64,000 bases of DNA from Tetrahymena thermophila SB210 (taxonomy: Eukaryota > Ciliophora > Oligohymenophorea > Hymenostomatida > Tetrahymenidae), in contig NW_002476250.1 in NCBI RefSeq assembly GCF_000189635.1, positions 310,001 to 374,000 on the forward strand. The letters are read 5' to 3'. Positions within the stretch are counted from its first letter, which is position 1; each line of letters opens with the position of its first letter. The notes under the pieces were generated by a model. It had not been told where the DNA came from, did no database searches, and worked only from the letters and a program-made list of their open reading frames with translations. The position numbers and the translations under genes were made by a program. Shown here piece by piece: positions 12,561 to 24,319 of this stretch.

Positions 12561-14860
12561 AACTTAATTTATTTTGAAATTGACAATCAGCTCTAGAAAT
12601 TGTAATCTCAATGCCAATATTTATTAAAAAACAAGTAAAATTAGTAAATTTACTTTGTATATAAATTTAGTATAACAAACTAACAACTGAAAGCTGGTTC
12701 ATTTAATACCATATTTAAAAAAGAAAAATTAAATTAATAATATATGCAATTGTAAAATAAAATATAAATCACCCAATATCACTATAATTTGTAAACTCAA
12801 AATCTCCCAGCAAAATAAGAATACATTCATCTATTTTATTAAATATTATTTCTAGTTATTTGTTGTCAGTATTATTTTAAAGTATTAAAGTGACATACAT
12901 ACACATCAGAGCATGCTAAAATATATGTAATCACTCTATAAAATTAAATTATATTAATATAAAATTTTTCTTTCACTCTCATTATTTAATTGCGCTTGTA
13001 TCTATAACTGTAAATGTAATATAGACTAAATTAATAATTAATGTAAAATAATTTTTATTTTAAGTATTTAAGATATATAATTAATAATTCATTATATTTT
13101 TAAGATTAGGTAAACACACATAATACCTTAAGTATTTATTATAAATAACTTAAGGCTTTTAATACGATAAATTGGTTAAGCTTTATAAATAAATGTATTT
13201 TTTTAACCCTTGTTATTGAATTTGAATGCTTTATTAGTAAATAAGCAAATAGAACAAATGCACAATATTTTATTTATTTCAAAAAAAAAACTAATTAAAG
13301 TATTGTAATATAATTGCTATTCTTTATCTATAATTTAGAAATATTTTTGATAGATGCAACCTAATTTATGAATGGTATTCCTAGACTCGAATCAAACAAT
13401 CTAATATTAAATCAGAATTTTAAAAATTAAATTAATTTCAGGACTAGCTATTATATCTAAATTAAACGAAAGTCTATAGAATAATAGTAAAATGTAAGTA
13501 TTTTTCAATAAAATGATTTACTTATCAAATATAAATGATTTAATCGAGATATTTATTTAAAATTACTTGCTAGTATCTCTTACTCTTCACTTTATTTTAT
13601 CTACCTGTTGTGATTGCTATTTTTTTAAAAAAAGTTTACTCTTTTTATAAAATTTAATCTGTTTGCTTGAATTTCAAAAATAATACTTCGATACTATTAC
13701 CTAAAGATTGTTCGCCAATTAGTTGACACAAGTTTTATGTCAGAATGTTAAATTTTTTCCTAAATTTTTTTAAATGTAAATGAAAAAACTTTTAAAATGT
13801 TAAAATAAAATACATTATTATCAGATAAAATATCTTTAAACAAGTGAGCTCTTTTAAAATCTAACTCAAATTGTTAAAATATTATCCCATTAATTAAATT
13901 ATAAGTGCGTGTTAACATAGTTTTAAATTATTAGAATTTAAGTCTATCCTCTTGCTATTAATTCACTAAATTAATACTTTCGGAAATTTAGCTCTAATCC
14001 TATTAAATATCTTAATTGTACCAGCATCTGATATAGCTCCATATAAAAATATTCACTAATTTAATTTGGATTTCTATTATTTTAGGGAATTAAAATTTTT
14101 TTTTATCCTTTAGATTTATTTTGAATAGTACTTACACTATCATTATGTATTATGTGAAGGTTTGTTTTTCAATTTCGTGAGATTTTATAAATAATCCAAA
14201 AATCTAAATAACTATTCTTATATCTTCAAATTAAAAATTTAATAAATTTTTCAATTCAGTAAGTAAAAAGTATACTCTTGATATACTAAGATTCAATTTA
14301 TCTAAGCATGCTAAAGCTCCTAAATATGTTGTAATGTTTTTAATTCTATTTTTGGTAAAGCAAATAAAATTTCTAAATAAAAAACAATTAATTATACTCA
14401 AATATGGTATTTTTTATTTACTTAAGGTTAATTTTTAAGTATTTTTGATTTTTTAATTATTCTAGAAAATATTAATTAAAATAATTAAGAATGACTTACC
14501 TAATGATCTAAGAAAAGAAAAGAAAAGTAAATATAAATATTAATTCAATTTTTTAATTGATAAATGCTTTTTTTACACAAAATGTAAATAAATCTAGGTT
14601 AAAAGATAAAATCAATTTATTCTCTCCCTTCAATAGGCCCAAATTTATAACTCTGATTTTTTATTTTTAAAATTCAATATTTAAAATATAAAATTTAGTT
14701 ACCTATTATCTATTTTAGTCAATCGTATTTTTCATATAAAGAAGTTACTTTCATTTTAATAGATAACTAATTAAAATAATTGTTTTCTATTTATTTATCT
14801 ATGATTATATATAAAAAAAAGTAAAGCAGCGTTATAATAAAATTATTTATTTATTTAATT
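12561..14860 (-). pseudogene. 5'-truncated LRR copy, block 1
   Basis: Aligned by eye to the complete gene at 24320-27361. LRR exons on the minus strand remain recognisable, best at about 14045-13950 (MELYQMLVQLRYLIGLELNF, matching the block 3 exon MELNETLAQLSNLEELELNF). Exons closer to the 5' end (around 14640-14740) have lost the LRR reading frame, with TGA codons in the homologous stretch. The N-terminal zinc-finger portion is absent: similarity stops about 14.83 kb where shared spacer begins. It is therefore most likely a decaying relic of the host's own gene, although the 3' exons alone could still be transcribed. Confidence 0.6.
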
Positions 14861-15996
14861 CATATTTTGAATGAGTTTTATACTCAAACACTAATCTAAT
14901 TGTTATATTCATTTAAATTCTGCTCTTTTCCTCAGCCAAATAGTGAAATTGTAATTTGTTAAAGCGCCTATATTAATTTGTTATTTAAAAACTTTTTTGC
15001 ACACATTTATTTATTTTTTTCATTAGTAAAGTCAATATACTTTGCTGCTAAAAAAAAATTAGACCATTAATTTAACTTTATATAGAATTTATAATTTGAG
15101 TTTTTATTTTATAATTTGTTCTGCTTGTTTGTTGTTTTTTGAGTAAATAAAATTGAACATTTTTAAATTGTGTGATATTTTATTTTTGTTAAATCTTTTT
15201 CTTTCGCTAAATTTAAATAAACAAAAATCAAATTCATAATATTGAATTTTCGCTTCTTTATTTATTTTTAAATTAATAATAATATAAATTTTATATAGTA
15301 AAAATCTATTACAACATCTTTAACCTTCCAAAAAATTTTTAACATAAAGAGAATTTAAAAATTATTTTTAAACTATGCGTATTCATAGTGATTTTAAGTA
15401 ATATTTAAAGATCTTACATTCCATTTTTGTAAACTAGATTAGAAGTAGTAAATAAGAAATTTGATAATTAAATCCAAATTGACGTTTAAAATTAATTACA
15501 ATTTTGAAGTAATAGCAAATCTATCTATAATGAATTTTATTGATTGAGTTGCTTTTTTTTAAAAAAGTTAATTTTTGTTTGTTATAGTAATTGTTATTAT
15601 AAAATCAAAGAAATAACAAATTTTTTTTCAATTGTAAATTATGTTTTTTTTTTTGATTTTATATATTTGTATATTTTTACAAGATAATATGGTATTTCTT
15701 CATTTTTCGAAGATTTAATAAATATTTCCTTCGAACAACAAATTTTCATTATTTTTCTATTTAATTTTCCTTGAAATTTGAATAAAAAAAATTTTAACAT
15801 TAATTAAAAAGAAAAAAAACATTAAAGAAGCTTGCTCAATAATTTTTAAATTATTTGATTTACAAATTTACTATAAAAATAAATTAGCATTAACTGGAAT
15901 TATAAGTATATATTATTTATTATTATAATAGTTTATTTATTTATTTATTTATTATTTATTTATTCATATTAGTTTTTTTCTTCATTTTCATTCAAA
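14861..15996. other. Shared spacer starting block 2
   Basis: Matches 20350-22400, but shorter: the part corresponding to about 21300-22130 is missing here. Includes the TACTCAAACACTAATC stretch (~14880; compare ~20370) and the conserved ATAATATGGTATTTC element (~15685). TTTA tandem runs lie at 15935-15965. No coding frame is supported. Confidence 0.5.
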
Positions 15997-17226
15997 TCAA
16001 ATTGATGGATAAAATTTACTTAAGAATAAATCTCTAGTCATACAGTATTCTATATTGTATGAGAAGTTGAATTCGGTTTATATGCTTGATTGTTTTCTGA
16101 GTTCTTATGCTTTTTGTAGAAGCTCATCGCATATAGAAAAACTCCAAATCTAAGCGCATACATCTTCTTTTCCCATCCAATATGGAATTTTAGAGGGATA
16201 AATAAAATGTATATTTGCTGAGCAATACAAATCTAAAAAATCCAAAGATTGTAAAATTATTTTAATGTCATTAACATCTTCTTCATAATTGTTCATAGCT
16301 TCCATCAATTTGATTTAGGTATTTATTCTATGCTCTCCATTATACTGCTTAGTTATTTAAATTAAGCTGTTGTATAATTAAAGTGGAAAATTTTCACTTT
16401 TGTCTTCGCTAAGTCCTAAAAAATTTAGTAAATCAAAGGAAATGCCTATTTATGTGAGATCGTTGGACTTAGATTAATAATTTACTCTTTATATTTTGTA
16501 TAAATAAAAAAATTATTTGCTCTTACTGTTTGAATTCAATTTTTAGCAATATTATTTAACTTATTCTTTAACTTCAAAGTAAACAGCGTTTGATTAATCT
16601 AAAACTTTTTAGTAAAAGCTTTCTTCTTTTTTAATTTATTTTTATATGTTTTTGAGTCTGTGATACATAGAACTAACAGTTACCTAATACTTTTTCAAAG
16701 ATTGATATAATCTTTAATATTGAGGTTCAAGGATTTTACGGAAGTGGTCAATCAAAAATTTAAAGACATATTACTTGTTTTGTAACTAGCAGCAGAGATT
16801 CAATTCTAGTATTCTTTAAGTATTGTTTTTGCAGATTGAGGAAACTCTGTTGATTTCTTGCTAGAGATCATGTATTTAATATGGTTCTAAATCATCATAA
16901 TATGCTTCAATTTGCTATTCATTAAAAAGTATTAGTTTGCTCTAAACTTCAATAACCTAGGCATTAGCTGTGATGGCAATATATTTTTTGCGTTTCCAGT
17001 ATTTAGATTTTATAAAAATGCAATTTATTTTCTGTTCTTTAGGTTTTAATGTTTGATGAACCTTGAAATTTTTAAATGTTTATTTGCGAGTTTCATAGTC
17101 AGAATGATTTTTGATGTTGGTTTTATTTTTTTAAATTTATTTATTTATTTTTATCTAAGGAGTTTAAGAGCTTAGCTAGGATGAATCTTCTCCCTTACCC
17201 TCTGGTGCTGTACTTAATTATTCCAT
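15997..17226 (-). CDS. Family-A protein, copy 2 (unidentified, 409 aa)
   Basis: An intact code-6 frame runs from ATG 17226-17224 (MEQLSTAPEGKGEDSSQLSS) to TGA 15999-15997, with no intron needed. It aligns along its full length with copies 1 and 3: YWKRKK near residue 78, DHFRKILEPQYQRLYQSLKK in the middle, IGISFDLLNFLGLSEDK, SLDFLDLYCSANIHFIYP, WMGKEDVCAQIWSFSIC, and the C-terminal CMTRDLFLSKFYPSI. Most differences from copy 3 are conservative or confined to linkers. The gene stays open over 409 codons while the LRR partner to its right has lost its N-terminal part, suggesting selection on this protein but not on the partner in this block. Function unknown. Confidence 0.85.
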
Positions 17227-17539
17227 TTTTTAAAGTTAATATTTGTATTATTTTTTAAATATACTAAGAATTATTTGTTATTTTCTTACTATTTGTTTGA
17301 ATAAATAATCTTATTTATACTTAATCTTATCTCTAAATTAATGTTTTTTATTAATTATGGAGTTTGTTCTTCTTTGACTTTTTAAAAAATAAACAGATTA
17401 ATTTTGTTATTATTTTGGTTAATATGTATTTAAAATAGAATTTAAAATCGTATACTATATTTAGAAAAAAAAATAAGGAAAACGATCAGCTTAAATAAGT
17501 AATTGATAATAATGCTAGTACTAACCCTACCTATCTTAT

Positions 17540-20335
17540 TTTCAAATTGACAATAAGTTCTAGAAATTTTTATGTCAGATCAGGTCAAATAAAATGAGTA
17601 AATTATTTTTTGTATTTAAATTTAGTTTGCATAACAAAATTACAGTATAAAACCCTAATAATTAAAAGATAATTCATTTTATAAAGCATTTTTTTAAAAA
17701 AGAATAATTAAATTAATAAAATACCAATTATAATTCTAAATATTAATCAATCAATATCATAAAAATTAGTAAGCTAAAAATTCCCCCCACAAAATTAAAA
17801 TATACTTATTTTTATAAACATAATTCGAGTTTGCTTATTATCCTAAATTATAATGTATTAAAGTGGCATATATATAGGTAAGTATACTAAAATCAATGTA
17901 ACATCTAAATAAAATTAATAAAATTTGAAGATCAATAACAAGTATATTTTTGATTTTCCTATTTAATTACACTGAACAACTGTAAATTTTATAAATTTTA
18001 AATAAACATTCTATTTTTAATAAATACGAAATTATTTTTTTAATTTTTAATTAGCAATTTAAAATACATAATTAGCTATGCGTTATATTTCTAAGGTTTA
18101 TTCATATGCTTAAAATATCTTGAGTGTTTATTGCTAATTACTTAAAATTTTTGACGTTACTGACTGATTAAGCTATCTAATCTATTGTGTTTTTATTTAT
18201 TCTCCTAACTCAATAGGAATTTTACATTAACAAAAAATGAAAAGATATTTGCAATATTTTATTATTAAAAAAATAATTAAAATATTATTTGTTAATTATT
18301 GTTCTTATAGTATTATTTTATGAATGTCACAGCTAAGCTAGAATCAAAAATGCTTGCATTGAGTCTGTTCATTTTTATTTAAATAAAAATATTTTATCAG
18401 ATAAATTTAATTCATATGAAAAATTTAGGAAATAATTTTTGGTTATTTTGTAATAAAATTATTTACACATCAAGATATAAATGCATCAATTATGATTTAT
18501 TTATTTAAAGGTATTAATTAATATCTCTTACACTTCGCTTCATCTAATATTCATTAATGCTAGTTTTTAAAAAATCTTACTCTATGTTGTAAAAATTAAT
18601 CTATTTATTTGAATTTCAAAAATAGAACTTCTATATTATTTCCTAAAGACAGACTTTCAATAACTCGATACAAATTATTAAAGGAATCAGTGTTAACAAA
18701 TGTTAAATCTTTTCTTTTAGTTTTATAAGTATAAATTTAATTATAATTAAATTACTATAATAAAATACTCAATTGTTATGAAAAGCCTCTTTATATTTAT
18801 ATGAGTGAGCTCTTTTAAAATCTAACTCAAGTTATTGAAATATTTTCCAGTTAGTTATACCATAGATGTGAGTTCAAATGGCATTTAATTATTATTTTTT
18901 AATCTATGTAATCACTTAAAGCACTAAATTAATACTTTTGGAAATGTAGCTCTAATTCCTCTAAATTACTTAACTACGCAAATGTCTCATTTCGCCCCAT
19001 ATAAAAATCTTCACTAATTTGATTTAAATGTCTATCATATTTGTGAATTAATAATATTTTTTATATTTTAGCTTTATTATGAATAATGCTTACACTATCT
19101 TTAGGTGGAGGCTTTTCAGTTTCGTGAAATTTTTTAGAGAATGTAAAGACCTAAATGATTCTTCTTTACATCTTCTAATCAAAAAATTCATAAATTATTA
19201 ATCCAGTAAGTAAAAAGTGTACTTACTATATATTATACTAAGATTCAATTTTTCTAAGCTTATTTAAGATTATAAAGTTTTTCTAATGTTTATAATCCCA
19301 TTCTTGCTAAAGCAAATAAAATATCTAAATAAAAAAACAATTACTTATTTATAAAATTGACATTTTTATTTACTTAAGATTAATTTTTAAGTATTTTGGC
19401 TTTTTTAATGATTCTACAAAATTATATAAAATAGTTAAGAATGAATCTAGCGGAATCTAGGAAAAGCAACATTAAATATATTAATTCAATTTTTTTAATT
19501 GATAAATGCTTTTTTTTTTATTCAAATTGTAAATAAATCAAGGCTAAAACATAAAATAATTTATTCACTCCCTAAATTGGTTCATTTTTATTTTCCTAAT
19601 TTTTTATTTGTTTTGAATATCAATTTTTTTCAATAAAAGATTTAGCTACTAGGTATTTTCGATTTATTCAATCTTATTTTTCAGATAAAAGAAGTTACTC
19701 TCTTGTTAATGAAAACTAATTAAAATAATAACTTTCTATTAATTTTACATATGATTAGATTTTAAACAAAAATATAACAGCGTTATAATATATTGATTTA
19801 TTTAATTCATATAACTAATTATTTTAAATGATACATAGCTTCTAATTAACTAAATTTCTTATTCAAAATTTTGGTAACATAATTTTTTTAGGAAAAATTT
19901 CAATAGATTTTATGTTGGTTGTGTTAATAATATATATTTAATAAATAATAATAATTTATTTTTTTAAATTAGTTGCTAATTTAGACTTTAATGAAGTTTA
20001 GCTAGCTCAATTTAGTGCTAGCATACTAAATACTCTGTTTAGAATAAAATAATTGGAAATTAGGTTTTATTCCAATTTTTTGCATAATTAAAAAACATTT
20101 AACTTGTCTGCTAAGATAAACTTTAATGTGTTGTTAAATTTAGAAAGAAATATTATCCTTATCATTCATTATATTTGTCTAAATTAATTTTAATTTCCAT
20201 CTAATTTTGTATTTCTTAATTTTGCAATTTGTTCTTATAGGATACTTAATAGACCATTCATTTTATAAATTCTTTTATATTTCATATGTTATCATTCTTC
20301 TGGCTCTTGATTTATTCGATTATCAACTGTTGTAG
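17540..20335 (-). pseudogene. Truncated zinc-finger/LRR gene copy, block 2
   Basis: Minus-strand copy of the gene at 24320-27361. Between about 20200 and 19950 it preserves the linker sequence (GACAAGGATAATATTTC reads as the equivalent of KDNISFQ; further on ISQQTSQ-like and TKLSQ-like stretches), but with insertions and deletions relative to block 3. The LRR exons further left include an intact one at about 19010-18920 (NETFAQLSNLEELELHFQ), whereas the exon at ~19600-19680 contains a stop in the homologous frame. The B-box cysteine region is absent. It is interpreted as a 5'-truncated, decaying duplicate of a host gene. Confidence 0.62.
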
Positions 20336-22414
20336 ATAGTATTGGATATCATTTTGAGTGAGTTATACACTCAAACACTAATCGAATTTGTGTATTTGTT
20401 TGCTCTTTACCAAAGCCGAGTAGCAAAATTGTAATTTGAAGTAGCTAGCGTTAAATTAATTTTATTTAAAAAAAAATTTTTTTTCATACATTTTATGATT
20501 TTTATTTGTTCATATGTAAGGCAAATATAGTTTGCTGAAAAATAATTAGATCATTAAATTAAATTTAAATAAGATTTTTAATTTGATTTATTATTAGATA
20601 ATTTGTTCTATTTGTTGTTTTTTGGAGTAAATAAAATTGTATATTTTTTAAATTATGTGATATTTTATTTTTGTGAAATATTATTCATTCAATCTTAATT
20701 AAAGTAAATATAACTCAAATTCATAATACTTAATTTTTGCATCTTTATTTTCTTTTAAATTTAAAAATTATAAACTAAAAATCTACTATATGAGCTTAAA
20801 CCTTCCAAAAATTCATTAAAATCTTGAAAATATTAATAAATTTTTTTAAATTAATATTATTCATAGTATTTTATAGTAATATGTAAAGATCTTACAGTAC
20901 ATTTTTTTTAAACTTAATTAGAAGTGCTAATTAAGAAATATAATTAAATATTAGTTGGTATTTTAAGACTTTTTGATATTCAATCAAATAAATTCTTTTA
21001 TAAATAGTTAAATCGCAATTAACGCTTATAATTAATTGTATTTTACAAGTATAAAAAGTCTATCCTTAATCAATTTTTATTATTGATTTGTTTTTTTTAA
21101 AAAAAGTTAATATTTTGTTTGTTATAGTTATTACTATTGTCATAACAAAAAATTTTTATTTTCCTTAAATTTTTATTAATTAAATTACAATTTATTTTAA
21201 GTCAACTCTTATTATTTATTATCTATTTTTTGACTTTAAAAAATTGAATATTTGAAAATATTTTTTACAAGATAATATGGTATTTCTGCAATTTTCTAAG
21301 ATAAAAAAAATGCAGAATATCAAAAAAATATATGTTTTAAACTCAAATGAAGCAGGTTGAATTTGTAAATATGTTATGATGATTTTTTTTACTATTTTAT
21401 TATAGATTACTTTCTTAATATCTATCTAAGTTTCTATTTTTTTTCAAGATTAAATTACAATCAGTTAACAATAGATAAATAATCTAATTAAAATTGATGA
21501 ATTCTGATTGCATCACTGAGTTATTCTTTATTGAGTTGCTAATAAAGAATTAATTTTAATAAAGCTAAAATTCAGATTTTTTAGAAGTGTTAAACTAAAT
21601 CAAATTTTATTGAATAAGAAAATTCTGTTTCCATTTTTATGAAAAATATTTATCTATAAAGAAAGGCTTAAAATAATTTTGACTGTAAGCTAGAAATTAT
21701 TTTATTTTAAATTAAAATTAAATGAAGATCATATTTTATTTATTTATATTGATACCAAACCTTTTTAAAATAAAAATTGTTTATAATTTAAATTTTTTAT
21801 TTCTCGAAACTTTGGTAGAGTAAAATGAAAATGTTAAAAATGAAGTAAAATTTTAGATAATAGATGAATTCCAAAAATTTACAGCAAAAAATTTGTTTCC
21901 ATAAAGTACTTGATTCATTAAAATGTTTAATTATCAATATTTTCAAGATAAAGTCAATTTAACAATTAAAATATAAATGACGAATTTAAATTACAATAAG
22001 GTGATTGATTTAAATAAAAATTTTTCTCTTAATTTACACTATTTTATATATAAATTTCCTTAATTTTTAGGAGGTTTTAAAACCTTTACTTAAAATAATG
22101 AATGCTTTAAATACGTGATTAAATTAGGTATTATTAGAACAACAAATTTAATACTTATTTCCTTCTAGTAATACATTTTTATTATTTTTCTTTAAATTTT
22201 CCTTGAAATTTGAAAGAAAAATAATTTTCATTTTTAAAGAAGTTAAATATAAAGGAAGCTCATTCAATTATTTTTAAGATATTTATTTGATTAGTAATTT
22301 AACAATAAAAATAAACTAGTATTAGTGGAATTATATGTATATATTATTATTAGTTCAGGTTTGTTTATTTATTTATTTCATATTAGTTTGTTTTTATTTA
22401 TTTATTTTTCTTTT
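20336..22414. other. Shared spacer starting block 3, with gene relic
   Basis: Longest version of the repeated spacer. The ATAATATGGTATTTC element lies at about 21271. A degraded plus-strand copy of the open stretch at 10021 begins at about 21487 (MNSDCITELFFIELLIKNQ) and hits TGA after some 40 codons. TTTA tandem runs occur near 22365-22405. No working gene is supported. Confidence 0.5.
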
Positions 22415-23653
22415 TCATTCAAATTAAATTGATGGATAAAATTTATTTAAGAATAAGTCTCTAGTCATACAGTACTCTATATTGTCTGAGGAGTTGTATT
22501 CGGTTTATATGCTTGATTGTTTTCTGAGTTTTTATGTTTATTGTAAAATATCATCGCTTATGGAAAAACTCCATATCTAAGCGCATATATCTTCTTTTCC
22601 CATCCAAGATGGAATTTTAGAGGGATAAATAAAATGTATATTTGCTGAGCAATACAAATCTAAAAAATCTAAAGATTGTAAAATAATTTAAATGTCATTA
22701 ACATCTTCATCATAATTGTTCATAGCTTCCATTAATTTGATTTAGGTATTTATTCTTTGCTCTCCATTATACTGCTTAGTTATTTAAATTAATCTATTAT
22801 AATATTAAAGTGGAAAATTTTAACATTTATCCTCACTATTTGCTAAAACATTTAGTAAATCATAGGAAATGCCTATCTATGTGAGATCGTTTGACTTAGA
22901 TTAATAATTAACTCTTTATATTTTGTATAAATAAAATAATTTTTTGCTCTTATTGTTTGAATTCAATTTTTAGCAATATTATTTAACTTATTCTTTAACA
23001 TCGAAGTAAACAGCACTTGATGAATCCAATACTTTTTAGTAATAGCTTTCTTCTTTTTAAATTTATTTTGATATGCTATTGAGTCTGCAATACATAGAAC
23101 TAACAGTAATCTAATACTTTTACAAAAATTGATGCAATCTTTGATATTGAGGTTCAAGGAATTTACTGAAGTGGTCAAGCAAAAATTTAAAAGTATATAA
23201 CTTGTTTTGTAACTAGCAGCAGAGATTCAATTCTAATATTCTTTATGTATTATTTTTACAGATAGAGGATACTCTGTTGATTTCTTGTGAGAGATCATGT
23301 ATTTATTATGGTTCTAAATCATCATAATATGCTTCGATTTGCTATTCATTAAAAAGTACCAGTCTGTTCGAAATTTCAATAGCCGAGGCATTAGCTGAGG
23401 TAGCAATAAATTTCTTGCGTTTCCAGTATTTAGATTTCATAAAAATTCCATTTATTTTCTGTTCTTTGGGTATTAATGTTTGATGAACCTTGAAATTTTT
23501 TAATGTTGATTTGCGAGTTCCATAGTCAGAATGATTTTTTATGTTGGTTTTATTCTTTTGAATTTATTTATTTATTTTTATCTAAGGAGTTTAAGAGCTT
23601 AGCTAGAATGAGTCTTCTCTTTTAACCTCTGATGATGTGCTTAGTTATTCCAT
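22415..23653 (-). CDS. Family-A protein, copy 3 (unidentified, 412 aa)
   Basis: An intact code-6 frame runs from ATG 23653-23651 (MEQLSTSSEVKREDSFQLSS) to TGA 22417-22415, no introns. It is most similar to copy 2. The C-terminus extends three residues further: the position that is TGA in copy 2 is followed here by Gln-Phe-Glu before TGA. Conserved landmarks: YWKRKKFIATSANASAIE, DHFSKFLEPQYQRLHQFLQK, IGISYDLLNVLANSEDKC (this copy has lost the Gly-Leu seen in the other two), SLDFLDLYCSANIHFIYP and CMTRDLFLNKFYPSI. Its 5' neighbour on the same strand is the complete zinc-finger/LRR gene, about 0.65 kb away, so each has room for its own promoter. Function unknown. Confidence 0.85.
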
Positions 23654-24319
23654 TTTTTAAAGTTAATATTTATATTATTTTTTAAATATACTATGAATTA
23701 TTGGTTATTGTCTTAATATTTATTTGAATAAATAATCTTACTTATACTTATTCTTATCTCTAAATTGATGTTTTTTATTAATTATGGAATTTGGTTTTCA
23801 TCGACTTTTTAAATAATAAAAAAGGTGAATTCTGTTATAATCTTAGTTAAAATGTATTAAATTAATATTTAAAATTATTTGCTATTATTAGAAAAAAATT
23901 AAGGTAAATGATAAACTTAATTGAGAAATTGACAATAAAATTAGTACTAGCCCAATCAAATTTTATTTAGAAATTGACAACCAGTTCTAGAAATTGTAAT
24001 GTCAAATCAGGTCAATTTTTAAAAAAATAAGTAAAATGAGTTTATTATTTTTTAGTATGTATTAGAAAATTACAGTTTAAAACCCTAATAATTAAAAGCT
24101 GGTTCACTAATATAACATTTTAAAAAAAAGCTAATTCAATTAATAAAATATGTAAATGCTACTTAAAATATTAATCAATCAATATCATCAAAGTTAGTAA
24201 GCTGAAAATCCCCCCAAAAAATTAAAATATACTTACTTTTTTTAATATAATTTGAGTTTACTTTTTATCCTTAATTATAAAGTATTAAAGTGACATATAT
24301 ATAAGCAAGTATACTAAAA

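Noticed and set aside
13376-13400. CTAGACTCGAATCAAAC, resembling a tRNA T-arm.
   Set aside because: No acceptor stem, D-arm or anticodon stem could be paired around it; the equivalent place in blocks 2 and 3 does not keep it.
22963-23178. Minus-strand 71-codon frame starting MTTSVNSLN.
   Set aside because: Out-of-frame segment within family-A copy 3, which is open for 412 codons in its own frame.
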